Source: Aspidiotus rigidus
Taxonomy: Eukaryota > Arthropoda > Insecta > Hemiptera > Diaspididae
NCBI GenBank assembly: GCA_035079385.1
Contig: JAVHKY010000012.1
Coordinates: 1,594,501-1,658,500, forward strand
DNA length: 64,000 bases
Reading direction: 5' to 3'
Shown: positions 21,955-34,320 of the stretch, piece after piece
Position numbering within the stretch: position 1 is the stretch's first letter
How the letters are laid out: every line of letters starts with the position of its first letter
The notes under the pieces: model-generated
Seen by the model: the letters and a program-made list of their open reading frames with translations, nothing else
Database searches by the model: none
What the model was told of the DNA's origin: nothing
Made by a program: the position numbers and the translations under genes

Positions 21955-22200
21955 AAAAAATTAGATCCCGAGTCCCCCTCCTATGATATAAATCTTAGAG
22001 CCTGAAGTTTTTCCAAGTCCCGAAAATGATAACGTGACAACTTGAACGCGCTGCAATTTCAAAGAAGCCGTCGCTTTTCCAAGTCCCTCTCCTATCATAT
22101 ATCGCTCGGGGAACGAAATTTCTCCAAGTTCCCTCCCCCCTCTCCGTGACGTCATCGTCCGCGAGTGCGAGCCCGAGCGCGCCGTGTGTCGTCCGGCGAA
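21955..22200 (-). repeat. Repeat B copy, inverted
   Basis: The reverse complement matches 10,640-10,815, with TGACGTCA (22,147-22,154), the CGTTCAAGTTGTCACG segment and the CTTCAGGCTCTA end in the same order. It includes a CCAAGTCCCTCTCCTATCAT block found repeatedly over the next 4 kb. Confidence 0.75.
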
Positions 22201-23829
22201 AAACTTAGAAAACTTTTGACTCGTATTGTATACTAGCAAGTCCGGCGCGCCTCTTACTTTTTTGTTTTTTCATTTTTATCTTATTCGAGAGCGCTATATA
22301 AACAGGAATAATTTTTAAAAATCTCGGTAAATTATCTAGATATAAAAGTAGAAATTCTACAGACAACTTTTTTTTGGACCTGTATTCAAAATTTTTATGC
22401 AAACACAAAGTTCTCATGGCTACTTTTAATTCTGTTATTTAGGGTTTTGGGTAAGGTAGATACATGAAACAAAGGGAGTAACTCTGGGGTTTAAGATTAT
22501 TTGGAATTTCTTAGTTAGATACACTATTTTCTTTGTATCTTTTCATCTCATAGTTCAATTCAATCTGCTTAGTTTTCTTTTCAAGCTTTTCTTCTTTCTT
22601 AATTTCATTCAATTTTGCACTCTTTCATTCTTTACTTGTTCTTCCGTACAACCTTTTTTTTTCTTTCTTTATCGTTTCCTGAGTCTTCCAAATTGTTCTC
22701 TGCCTCAGTATCACACTCTTCCAGTTTTCCCTCTCTTCCTATTCTTCTTTTTCAGTCCTCTGCATCCATCTCCTCCAATTATCCATATGGTGATAATTGA
22801 TTCTACGTGTCATCCTCTAATCTACAAATTAATGGAAGAAAAACGTTTCGATTCTAAGATTAGTTCATTCATTTCCCTTTTTCTCTTTCACTTTTTTTCT
22901 ACATAAGATTTTTTTTGAAATCTTGTGTGTATTATATGTTGACAGTATAATTTGTTACTACAGTCGTTCCAATTTTCAGCGATGATTATTTCTTTGACCT
23001 CACTTTTTTACATGCAAATAATGTAACTCCTCCTATTTTCGAGTTGATTTAGTTGAGACTTTGAAAATCCCTTCCTTCAATTACCTTAATTAGAACAAAA
23101 TTTCTCAAGGCCCTCAATTTATTCCTTCGAGTCCACCCACCTCCAACTAACAGTTATTCTTGACATCGAGTCCTGATTTTTGTAATTCACTATTTTCTAG
23201 GGATTCTTCTGTTAAATCCTGATGATGTTAAGAGCATCTCCAGTTTTTTATGATGTCAACTACCTAACCTAAATCGAGGTTCAATAGGAAACCTATTCCA
23301 TAGGGGGAGGGATTTTTGAAAATTTTGGTGTCTCGCCATCATTTACCTAGAACGATGGTTGATATTTTTCCAAGTCCTTTTCCTGTCATATATATCTTGG
23401 AAGTTGAAATTCTTCCATGTTCCTCTCTTAAAAAATATAGCTTGGAAGTTGAAAGTTTTTAAAGTTATCCACTTGTCATAATTGCATAGGTCGATGTACA
23501 AAATGCGTTTTCAATTTCAACTCCTCTGATGGTTCAATTTTTTCCAAGTTCCTCTCCTGTCATATATACTGTAGCTCAATTCCCAATATTAAAAATCTTT
23601 TCAAATCTGACTCCTTTGATATTGAAAATTTTTCCTATCGCTTATCTATCATAATAGAGCTCAAATGTCTCAATTTTTCCGAGTCCCCCCTGCTATAGTT
23701 GGCTTAGTTTTCAAAATTTTATCAAATCTAATTCCTCTTTTTGGAACCCCTCCAATTTTGAATTCAATTCTGACCTGTGTAATCATTTCCAACACAGTTT
23801 CCAACTCTCGCAACTATCTGTGTTAGTCA

Positions 23830-25330
23830 GTTCCATTTTCCAAATATTTCAGTTGCTTTTCTTCTTCTACTTCTTACAATGGAAGTGATTTTTGATTCAA
23901 AAAGTTGATATTGATAAGGGATCATCATATTTTGATGACTACTATTTTCTATTTTGCCTATTAGCTCTCCTTCATTAGATACTTTCCATCATTATGTGGA
24001 CATTTTGACGTCATTAGAACTTTTTGCCAAATTAATTATCCTTCAATTTGCGAAGTGCTAAATTGTATCGGATAAAATGAGGTATGAAGTGCAAAGAGAA
24101 GGTCGTTACCGTTATAATATTAGGCTTTAGCTATTTTTTAGCTTAATTGTATCGGGTAAATTAGGATTTCGTCTGAAGCCTTCCTCTAGGGAACTGAGGT
24201 ATGTTTTATGCGCTACTTTTATTCCATTCTTCAGGGTTTTCCAAAACTCTTTATACTTGTTGATATTATTTATGGTAATATTCTTTTTCAACTTTCGTTG
24301 TGCCCTTTTCTTAGAATCGTACCCCCTACTTTTCCTGAATACATCCCTCTCAATTTCTCACATGATGTGTCTATAGTTGGAATTCCAATTAGGTTTAAGC
24401 TCACACTTTTCTACGCTCATCTGTACAAAACGTATCTTTTATTTGATTCTCAGTTCACATCGGTTGCCCTCAATATGATCAAACTGATAGCGCGCCTAAA
24501 AACTGCACCCTTTCACCCAAAATTAAGGATCCCACCTTGTAACTACGTACTTACGACCATAAAAACTTTCATTATTTCTTAATCCTAGCTTAATTCTTGT
24601 ATCACTCACATAAAAAAACAACCCTGCAACAAACTTGGAATCTTTAAAAGTTAACCTATCTTTAGTCTTCAGCAAACAGAAATTCCCACCATAAAGAGGT
24701 TATTTTCGCTCGATATAGAATTGGTCACTCTCAACTTGAACATTCTCATCTCCTCCTGGGTTTCCATGCTCTACCTTCATGTAAATCTTATTATGCAGAT
24801 AATCTGACGATCTATCATCTTTTTTCCTGTCCTACTCTCCAAAATCAACGTACTTCCCACAATATAATCTCAGTCTCATCCTCTGTCCCATGTAATCATT
24901 CCCAACACGGTTTCCAACTCCCGCAACTACCTATGGTACTCAATTACTCCAACTTATACATATCCATTTTCTTTCTCCTGCCTTAAAATTTGAGTACCAC
25001 CATCTGACTCAATTGCTACCTCTTCTTCCAATCCTCTTCCCTATCCTCACGTTCTTTTCGTTTGTTTCTCACTCCACTCCAGTTATTCTTATTTTCAGAA
25101 TACAACCATAATACCATTTTACAAATATTTTAACCGCTTTTCTTCTTTTACTTCTTATAATCTAATTGAAGTGATTTTTATTCAAAAAGTTGACACTGAT
25201 AAGGGATTTTCATATTTTTATGATTACTATTTTCTATTTTACCTGTTGGCTCTCCTTCATTAGATACTTATTATCATTATAATTATATGGACATTGTGAC
25301 ATCATTAAAACTTTTTGTCGAATTCATTTT
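23830..25330. repeat. Direct duplication pair (23,760-24,040 and 24,885-25,330)
   Basis: Both segments run in the same order: AATCATT(T/C)CCAACAC with GTTTCCAACTC, then CTTCTT(C/T)TACTTCTTA, AAGTGATTTTT, AAAAGTTGA, GATAAGGGAT and CTCTCCTTCATTAGATACTT. A third, shorter tail occurs near 25,755-25,840. The right copy overlaps the LINE fragment at 24,696. Confidence 0.7.
24696..24995 (+). pseudogene. LINE C-terminal fragment
   Basis: The plus-strand frame reads EVIFARYRIGHSQLEH, LPSCK and LFSCPTLQNQRTS, the same post-RNase H block seen in repeat A, and ends at TAA 24,993. No upstream RT or RNase H. Isolated remnant. Confidence 0.7.
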
Positions 25331-26299
25331 TCTTGTCTCACGTCCAAGAAAGTTAGCTATCTTTCATCGAGACTTTGAACATCTAACCTGAGGTGGGGTT
25401 GTTGAAAGAGGCAAGGTAATCGATGTAAGGTTGAATCGTTGTTACCGTTCAAAATTTATTTGAGGATCAGTGTGTCAGGAACGTGTAAAATAAATCCAGT
25501 ACCCTTTGGATACTCCGTTGATCACTTTTCTTCTTTTTATTCAAAATTTATTTGAGAATCAGTGTGTCAAGGTATTCTGGTAGTGTTTATAACTCCAGAA
25601 CTATCAAGTGGAATAGAACTTTAACGATAAATAATTATAATCTTGTCACAGCAGTATGATAATTGACGTCGGATGCGATAACAGGAAAATGGAGAACTTT
25701 TACACGCACGTTTGTGATAATGAATCGTTGCACTTGAATAACCAATAATTAATTTTCTATTTTCTATTTTGCCTGTTAACCTTCAGTTTCATCTAATTCA
25801 AACATTATCGCTGTGACGTCATTAGAATTTCGCGAATATTTTTTCTTATAATTTGCTAGGCAATTCATATATATAGTAATAGAATACACGCGTTAGCTAT
25901 TTTTTAGCTAAATTGTATCGGGCAAATCAGGAATGAGAGGCGAAGGGTCATTTAGCTTTTTAGTATATTAGATAGCTTGGAGCATTAAAGTTTTCTAAAT
26001 TTGTAAAAATTCCGAATCCTATTGTATACGGCTTGGAGGATGAAATTTCTTCAAGTCCCCCCCCCCCCCTCCCCTTCTATCATCGTATAGCTCGAGAATG
26101 AAAATTTTTCAACAGCGAACCAGTTTTATGAGGGGGTTTTTGAGAAATTTACCGTACGCAGTTCGCCTTCCGGCAAAAAACTTGGAAAAATTTCGACTCT
26201 TATCGTGTATAGTTTGAAGGATGAAATTTTCTCAAGTCCTCCTCCTATCATATATGTATAGCTCGGAGGCCGGAATTTATCCAAGTCCCTGTCCTATCA

Positions 26300-26866
26300 C
26301 CAATCCCATCTTCAATACAAGCCAAAACTCAATCCTCTCTTCCGGGTTAAATGATCAACCCCTCGTGTTTATTGACTCCTCCTATTGTTAGGCTTAACCT
26401 CGCAAATATCCTTAAAACTTACGACTAATTTCAAACCAAGAAATCTGCAATACCGATAATTCTAATCTGAAACCGGGCTCCGTTATTCCAACCCCCTCCC
26501 CTCTCTCATCTATGAGTTCATAAGCCAAATTCACACATATTTTCCATTTATTACTCACGTCTCATATTTTGGGACCTACAGGCATCAAATACCCTTGCTT
26601 ATCGTCCTTATTTTAGCGGGGAACACGCTATCCCTTTTGTCGGAGGTACTTTCAACAAAATTTTCGTCCGCGGGAGTGAGCGCGGGTGCGAGCGAGATTG
26701 ATGACGTTACGGAGAGGAGAGGGGGACTTTGAAACATTTCGACTCTCGAGCTATATATGATAGGAAACGATTAGAATATTGTCCTCGTAAGTACGGGGTG
26801 CAGACATAATGTTTAGAAAAAGCAGAAGACGCTCACGTAAAAGATTGTATTTAAAAACATACAAGG
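26300..26866 (+). repeat. Large inverted repeat, left arm
   Basis: Reverse-complementary to 30,987-31,600 over its whole length apart from a roughly 70 bp indel and scattered changes. It includes the repeat B core (GTCCGCGGGAGTGAGCG, GATGACGTTACGG) and ends AAAGATTGTATTTA at the PLE boundary. Confidence 0.88.
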
Positions 26867-27658
26867 AAGATGACGCGTTTCGAACCGATGAGGCGGATCA
26901 TCTTCAGGTCGAGTACTGAAAGGTGCGAAAAATCTAATAATACAGTAAGAGAACAAGAGGAATTATACATTTAGATTTAAATTGTGGCGTAGGAAGGCGT
27001 TGAAAAATACTGCATCTAAGTTGTTGAGCAGGTTCGAACCACGATGACGTAAGGCGATAAGTTTTTCTATCGTGTAAAATTCCTCCAAACGATTTATGTG
27101 GGCACCTTTTTCACAACCATGCAGCAACGAGATTTTTATTCCATCGAAAGGGTGGTTTCTTTCGTGGCAATGCTGAGCCATAGCTGAAGTGTCCTCCGTA
27201 CACCCAGATGGGGAGGGGGAGAGGCAAGACTTCTGCACCAACTTTTTAAAATCCTGACGATGTTCAGCCAACCGTGTGTCGAGGGCTCTGCCGGTTTGCC
27301 CTATGTAAGAATCCCCACAAGTACACTCCAATGAATAAAGCCGGTATACCATCTTTCAAGAGGGAGAGATCACGGATGCGGGTTAACGGATAGAACCCGA
27401 CTTTGTAGCCATAACGACGAAGCTCGATAGCGAATTTATCAGACGCAGGACCTAAGTAAGGTACGCGGAGCCATTTGTAATCATCTTTTTCCCGAGGTTT
27501 CGGAATAACGGAAGAGCAGCAAAATTGATCCGAAACAAACTGAGCGAAGTTAGGTTGACTACGGGATTCATTTAGCGAACGACGGAGGCTCAGCTTCCGG
27601 ACCATAGATGGAATATTGATATTTAAACCGTTTTTCTTGGCGATGTGCGTTATGAAAG
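26867..27658 (-). pseudogene. PLE copy (minus), GIY-YIG end, 5'-truncated
   Basis: On the minus strand: MVRKLSLRRSLNES, PYLGPASDKF, then GIY-YIG residues CTCGDSYIGQTGRALDTR, a FNAFLRHN end and a short 3' UTR. A deletion near 27,345 shifts the frame just before the endonuclease. This is a different PLE family from the cluster at 14.5-17.5 kb. It abuts the plus copy head to head at about 27,659. Confidence 0.85.
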
Positions 27659-28646
27659 TAATTTGCCCAGCTTGCGCTCTTCCACCGCGATCTCAACTCT
27701 TACCATGAAAACATTTCCTTTACTTTGGAAATGGGTGATAAGGAGCTTAATTTTTTAGATCTGACCATCCGCCTTGTTCCTGATAATATCGATGATGGTC
27801 TACTAGTACCTGGATTATCTGTCTTCCGGAAACCGACTTTTACTGGATTGTCCATTCACAATCGTTCGATGCACCCGGTATCCCATAAGCTTGCTGTCAT
27901 CCATGCTTCCATAAATCGCATGCTGTCCCTCCATCTTTCCCGTCTCGAAAAGCGACGTGAAATTACTTTCATAACGCACATCGCCAAGAAAAACGGTTTA
28001 AATGTCATTATTCCATCTATGGTCCGGAAGCTGAGCCTCCGTCGTTCGCTGAATGAATCCCGTAGTCAACCTAACTTCGCCGTTATGGCTACAAAGTCGG
28101 GTTCTATCCGTTAACCCGCATCCGTGATCTCTCCCTCTTGAAAGATGGTATACCGGCATCTCGTTCTCCTGGTATTTATTTATTGGAGTGTACTTGTGGG
28201 GATTCTTACATAGGGCAAACCGGCAGAGCCCTCGACACTCGGTTGGCTGAACATCGTCGGGATTTTAAAAAGTTGGTGCAGAAGTCTTGCCTCTCCCCCT
28301 CCCCATCTGGGTGTACGGAGGACACTTCAGCTATGGCTCAGCATTGCCACGAAAGAAATGGAATACAAATCTCGTTGCTGCACGGTTGTGAAAAAGGTGC
28401 CCACATAAATCGTTTGGAGGAATTTTACACGATAGAAAAACTTAGCGCCTTACGTCATCGTGGTTCGAACCTGCTCAACAACTTAGATGCAGTATTTTTC
28501 AACGCCTTCCTACGCCACAATTTAAATCTAAATGTATAATTCCTCTTGTTCTCTTACTGTATTGTTAGATTTTTCGCACCTTTCAGTACTCGACCTGAAG
28601 ATGATCCGCCACGTCGGTTCGAAACGCGTCGTCTTCCTTGTATCTT
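27659..28646 (+). pseudogene. PLE copy (plus), linker plus GIY-YIG
   Basis: Starts inside the RT thumb (FAQLALFHRD, ELNFLDLTIR, FRKPTFTG), then shares 27,985-28,646 with the minus copy in inverse orientation. It lacks about 115 bp present in the minus copy near 28,080 (frame lost there) and four codons in the HERN..GI segment. The GIY-YIG motif is intact (DSYIGQTGRALDTR). Different lesions in the two copies show that they decayed independently. Confidence 0.85.
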
Positions 28647-30986
28647 TTACCGACTTTTCTAACTAGAAAAGTGAGGTATTACACCCGTAGCAAGGTCAAC
28701 AGGGGGAGTGGGCAATGAACTTTCTCGACGTTTTAGGGGTCCTAGATCACAACTAGCATAAAAAAAAATTTCAGGTTTCCTTATATATATATAAGATTTT
28801 TTTGTCCGCGGAACTCCTCCGAAACTACCCGATGGATTTTTTTGTAACTTAGCCATATTGTAGTAGTATATCTGAAGATGTGCACCTGCAATTTTTTTGA
28901 AAATCGGATGAGTAGTTCTCGAGAAATGTTCAATTTGTTGAGAAATTTTGCAGTATTTCGAGTACCTTTTTGTCCGCGGAACTCCTCCGAAACTACCCGA
29001 TGGATTTTTTTGTAACTCGGCCATATTGTAGTATTATATTTGAAGATGTGGACTTGCATTTTTTTTGAGGATCGGATGAGTAGTTCTCGAGAAATTTTTA
29101 CTTTTGTTGAAAAATTTTTCACTATTACGAGTAGCTTCTTACGAATAGCTGCGAGTAGCTGCTTACGTTAGGAGAAGCGGATTTTCCTATACGTTTACCA
29201 CTTTCGTTATCAGTACGTGTATTGTGAAGAACCTTTCATCATTCGACAGGTTCATTCTTTGTTCATTCTTTACCAAGGGTTCATTGGATTTTATTTCCGA
29301 TGAAACCTTTTCGTTCAAATTTAGTACACTTGTATCTCGCTTCCCACAGCCCCTAGAGCGTTGAATTTTGTTTTGTCAAATTTTATTTGTTTTGTTAAAT
29401 TTATTTTGAACGGATAGTGGCAATGGCGAGTTGTTCATTTTTCTAGCTATTTTTCATTATTATTAGTCATACTCCATAGTTTTTTTTTTTATTATTATTA
29501 TTATTTTACGAGCATTATAAACTGCACGAGGGTTATTTGCTCGGCGTTATAATCTTATTTTAGAACATTACTTGAATTAGGTTAAATTAGGTACGTATTG
29601 GTGGAATTGAGTGGCGATCGAACGGAATTTGTTGGTGAATTATATGAAGTTGTAGAATTGAGTGGTGCGTAAATAAGTTAGGGTTGAGTCGATGGTTTCG
29701 GAGTTGTTGTTTAGTGCTGCATTGATATTGGAAGATATATTTAGGGAGGTTCGAGTGGGTTGCAGGACGGGGCATGAGAAAATAAAATGATCAACTGATA
29801 AATTTTCTTGGAGAAAGTGAGGGCATGATGGAGGAGCGAGATTAGTGAGAAGATAAGTATGAGTAAGACGAGTGTGGCCTATTCGCAGCCGAGCTAAAAT
29901 GACCTCCTCTTGCCTTGAATTTCGTTGGGATGAGGACCAAAATGTGGGTTCACGTTTTATTTTTCTTAATTTGTTATTCGACTGATTTTAGTGAAAACCT
30001 TGAGTTTGAATGATTAAGTACAATTTTTTAATCTCATCAAGTGTGCTGATGCGAGACTACCTGGGTGATTTCACTCTTAATTAATAATTGATTTATTTGT
30101 CATTTTTTCATGTATGGGTACATAATTAATAGTGGTTCATAGTTGATTTGAGGTGTCAAAAGAGATGGAAAGATTATTTTCAATTTGGACTGGCTTTTTT
30201 GAGTGAGATTTGAGATTAGACTAACGAGTAAACCGGGCTTGGGTGCTATATATTTTTACCGAATTTTCTAGCTAAAAAAGTGAGGTACCGGTATTTTGTT
30301 AATACGTTTGGAATGGTTGAAGCGTGAGGGAAGGAATGAGGGGTTGACTATTGGGTGATTGGTTGCTTCTTTCGTTTCGACATCGATTTTTTTAGTTTTT
30401 CGGGATCTCGTTGTAACTGGATTCCCAGATGAAGAATTTTGGGGTGGAGTGTGCATAGAAAATGGTGATATAATAGCGTGAAGGCAATTTATGAGTGCAC
30501 GAGAGGAATAGCAGCTCGAGATAGCTTTAAGAGATGCCAGAAATCGGAAGTGATAAAGAATTGAACCACTCATCCTAATATACAGTATACTAGACTAATA
30601 ATATGCTAAGAATAAGGTATGGGAAAAAAATGATTGTAGAGCTCTTTTTTATTAGAAACAACTGTTATAGCCTCGTAACAGTTTGGACAGGGGGAGGGGG
30701 AGTGGTTTTTCTGGAGACGTTTTATAGGTTTTAGATGACTCAGCCTAAATTATAACAAAATTCAGGTTTCCTTATTGGATTATAGGTATTTTTACTCTGT
30801 TATCTGTTGATGTGACATCGTAGTGATAGAATTTATAAACTGAGTTTTATTGTTTATTCTACAAATGTTTGACATGATTGACAGGTCATTGGTATTTAAT
30901 TTAAAGAGAGGGAGTGACTCTCTCAATGTTTTTTGCATTGTGGGAAGAAAAGTCGTGTACTACTCACGCGACTGCGTGAGTGTTTT
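28647..30986. repeat. Repeat A copy 2 (uninterrupted)
   Basis: About 2.34 kb, nearly identical to 2,669-2,811 plus 8,327-10,531. It lies exactly at the PLE/right-arm boundary, between CCTTGTAT and TAAATACAATC, which are adjacent (in inverse) in the left arm. At 28,780-28,800 the TA-rich site hit by the gypsy element in copy 1 is intact. Hairpins sit near both termini. The fine structure is as for copy 1. Confidence 0.85.
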
Positions 30987-31600
30987 TTAAATACAATCTT
31001 TTACGTGAGCGTCTTCTGCTTTTTCTAAACCATATGTCTGAACCACGTACTTACGAGGACAATATTCTTATCGTTTCCTATCATATATAGCTCGAGAGTC
31101 AAAATGTTTCAAAGTCCCCCTCTCCTCTCCGTAACGTCATCAATCTCGCTCGCACCCGCGCTCACCCCCGCGGACGAAAATTTTGTTGAAAGTACCTCCA
31201 ACAAAAGGGATAGCGTGTTTCCCGCTAAAATAAGGACGATAAGCAAGGGTATTTGAAGTCTGTAGGTCCCAAAATATGAGACGTGAGTAATAAATGGAAA
31301 ATATGTGTGAATTTGGCTTATGAACTCATAGATGAGAGGGGAGGCCCCAAAATTATCGCATTAGTCGCGATTCAAAATTATGTCATGGGAGGGGGGGGGG
31401 GGGTGGAGAAACGGAGCCCGGTTTCAGATTGTGAGTGCGTAGAATTATCGGTATTGCAGATTTCTTGGTTTGAAATTAGTCGTAAGTTTTAAGGATATTT
31501 TCGAGGTTAAGCCTAACAATAGGAGGAGTAAATAAACACGAGGGGTTGATCATTTAACCGGGAAGAGAGGATTGAGTTTTGGCTTGTATTGAAGATGGGA
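30987..31600 (-). repeat. Large inverted repeat, right arm
   Basis: Reverse complement of 26,300-26,866. It contains an extra block around 31,340-31,410 with a long G run. The small ORF at 31,283-31,492 falls within it and is not considered real. Confidence 0.88.
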
Positions 31601-34320
31601 TTGGGGAAAGTTAAAGATAAGAACTACGAGATGAGGGGTAGATGTGTGAATTGGAAGTCAAGTCCGAGAAGTCAGATAGAGTGAGTGTTTGAAAGTGAAG
31701 TGTTCTGCTGTTCCCACTCAAAAGCTTAATTTTAGCGAATAAGTGGTGATGAAATTCATACGAGAGCGCTGTAAAATCAGCTATGCGGGTACGAGAGGGA
31801 AAAACTTATAGGGCTACTGGGAAAATATGTACTCTTGAGTACAGGAAACAATGGCTCAGTAATAAGTTTTTTCCGTTCGAATTGATTGGAGTCAATTTTT
31901 CAGAGCAATTTGAAAGAAGTTCTGGGTAAACTTTCTTTCAACACACGTGTAATGGTAAATTGTACATGATCACCTTCTTATCATGCACGGCTACCAATAC
32001 TTGGAAATCATATAAGTTTTATCGCTCATTTTGCGTTTGATGTATTCTTTCAAGTCACCTCTGTTCGCATGGAATACTGCGCTCTCTTTACGCGCGTTTC
32101 ACTCTTCAAAACGCGCTTGCGCATTACGTGACCCCTGACAAACATGTGCCACTGCCACTACAGTGCAGCGCAATATATTCTCTCACGATGAACATGTTCA
32201 AGGGTCTATTAAGGTTGTATGAGGTTGTACCGCACTCCGCACTTTGTCACTTATCTGATTTTTAATTTTTAACCGACGATAACTCCTCTCGCACCGCACC
32301 GATTTTATTGTAATTAGTATTAAAAAATAGAAAATTGTTTGCTCATCGAAGTAACTTCTTTACATTTTCTTTTTCTATTCTTGTGGGAAAAGATTTTCTC
32401 CAAGCGTCCATATAAATCTGTACCCATTGATTTCAGAGTGTGTCGTTTTGATATTGCTACATTCCGAAGGTATAACTTTCGAATACGACTTACTTAATAG
32501 ACAGACCGATTTTCCTCTGACGTCGCATATCTATCGCTAACGAGCATATTTCAGAGAACGCCTTATCAACTTCTAGGAGTACACGAGCATGATTAAATAC
32601 GACGGGAAATTTCTATCATTCAACAGTACTTTGGAAAGGAGAATAAATTGAGAATAAAAAGTTGATATTCACAGTCTTTAAAAGCTGTCCTGTACCCGAA
32701 AATATACCCAAGTGTATTCTTTTTTCGGAGTACTTATGAATGAGTGGACAAAATGTTCCTATATGTTATTTCTGGGCTAATTGTGAAGTTGATAACTTCC
32801 ACTTGGGGTGCTTTTGTGTGAAGTTTTGCCTATCGAGGCTATCGATATAAGTACTTTGACGTTACAAAAAATCGTATCTGCATAATTAATAAGTATTCGT
32901 ATCCCCCCCCCCCCTTTCTTTCGTTTTACTTGTGAGAATTGATTCGTACCTATGCAGTACCTGGCCTAGATTTTGTGATTGAATAAAAAAGGGAAGCTGT
33001 TTCGTCGAAATAATGCACTAATTTTAGATTAAAGGACGTTGAACGTTCGGTTTTTAACATGCGGAAGAAGGCGATAAAAGTTTTTTGAAGGTTTTGTGAA
33101 TGAAAATCAAAATCGATGAAAGGTTTTTGTATTGAACTTCTTTTTTTTTTCATTAGTGACCTATGCGAATACTCTGTGGGACATCAGCTCGCGAGGTTAC
33201 TCGAGTGGGTGCTCGAGGTGTGGGAAAAGTAGGTAAAACGTAAGTATTTTAAGGAGTTAGGGTTGCATAGGGCGAAGGACAAGAAGGTAGAGATGCATTG
33301 TGAGAAATTCATTCGTTGTGTAGGACTGGACATGAGAAGAAATGCTCTGTATTCAGCTCAGTAAATCACTAAAATGATATGAGGGTTTTAGAACGATAGA
33401 AAATGGCATTGTATCGTTCTAGTGCTCTAGTATCAGGTTATCTGTTTGAAAATGGGGACATATTGGGAGTAGGATATCCAGAAGAAGGTAGGAATAAGTT
33501 TTTTGAAAATAGCCACTCCTGAGACGGCGTCTTTCTGGTGAGGGTTTCTATTCGAAGAGGACTAGGGAATAGGTGAGTTTTTTCGAACCGGAGTTTGTTT
33601 TGCTGTTGGTTTGTCCACGTGTTGAGCCAGGTAGATAGAGCTAGAAATAATAATTTTTCAGGTCATACGACGGAGATGGTGAGGGATCTGTAATTTTAGG
33701 TAAGAGGATAGATTTTTTGACGGCGTGATCAGGGACGCCGACGTGACCAAAGGTCGAATAGAAAATTATTAGAGATTGGCTCGGAGCGAGGGTTCAAAGA
33801 ATGGCGTGAATACGTCGAGATGGATTTCTTGCAAAGATAGGAAAGAGAATCGGAATGTACTTAGTCTAGTCGTGAAGGTCATTAGGTTAGTTGAGAGCGC
33901 TCAATTCAGCAGTTATAAAGAAGTTGGAGTTTTGTAAACGTTGTGCGCTGATAACGCCCTCAATTGAAAATTCGTGTCCCATTTCAGATTGTTGGCTCCG
34001 TAGTTTGGGTTTCTGTGATTAGTCGTCTGTTTTAGGGATTTTGCGAGGTCAAGTCCAACCCTAGGAGAAGTGAATAACCACGAGGAGTTGATGATTTAAT
34101 AGGAATGAGAGGATTGAGTTCTGGGGGACATTGAAGTTGGGATGGGAGTGAGAAGTAAGGAGGGAGCTACGAGGTGAGAGAATGGGTGTGTAAATTGAAA
34201 GTTCGAGTAGTTGTGCAGGAAGTGCAAGGAAGTTGACGGTTGAAGTGAGTCTGAGATGTGAAGTGGTAGCTCTGCTGTTTCTGCAAAAAAGCTTAGATAT
34301 AAGGCGACTTGCGATATGCT
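31500..34320. repeat. Direct repeat pair (31,500-31,740 and 34,030-34,310)
   Basis: Both copies share GAGGTTAAGCCTAAC-type, AGGAGTAAATAA(A/C)CACGAG, GAGAGGATTGAGTT and GCTCTGCTGTT blocks in order. Diverged. It probably reflects old LINE 3' sequences, since RNase H remnants lie nearby. Between the copies (31,740-33,690) I see no gene. Confidence 0.6.
33690..33960 (-). pseudogene. LINE RNase H remnant
   Basis: The minus-strand frame carries FFITAELSALN followed by IFYSTFGHVGVPDHAVKK, matching the TAEL and PGHVGVPGNE..D blocks of the RNase H domain in I/Jockey-type LINEs. Several stops. Old remnant. Confidence 0.6.

Larger units (their letters stand above)
22200..26299. repeat. Degenerate dispersed repeats with CCAAGTCC...TATCATATAT motif
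   Basis: Recurrent block: (A/T)TTTTCCAAGTCC, then a C/T-rich run, CTATCATATAT and AGCTCGGAG. Instances are near 22,075, 23,360, 23,540, 23,670, 26,040, 26,220 and 26,275, in one orientation. A GCTATTTTTTAGCT plus AATTGTATCGG block recurs near 24,055, 24,127 and 25,895. No gene is supported apart from the LINE scrap listed separately. Confidence 0.6.

Noticed and set aside
24208..24582. 124-codon plus-strand ORF
   Set aside because: No ATG context, domain or splice sites; it sits among LINE scraps and degenerate repeats.
26055..26075. Long C run (also G run near 31,390, C run near 32,905, A/T runs at 47,575, 58,697 and 60,525)
   Set aside because: Ordinary homopolymers; noted only where they affect a frame or mark a possible poly(A) tail.
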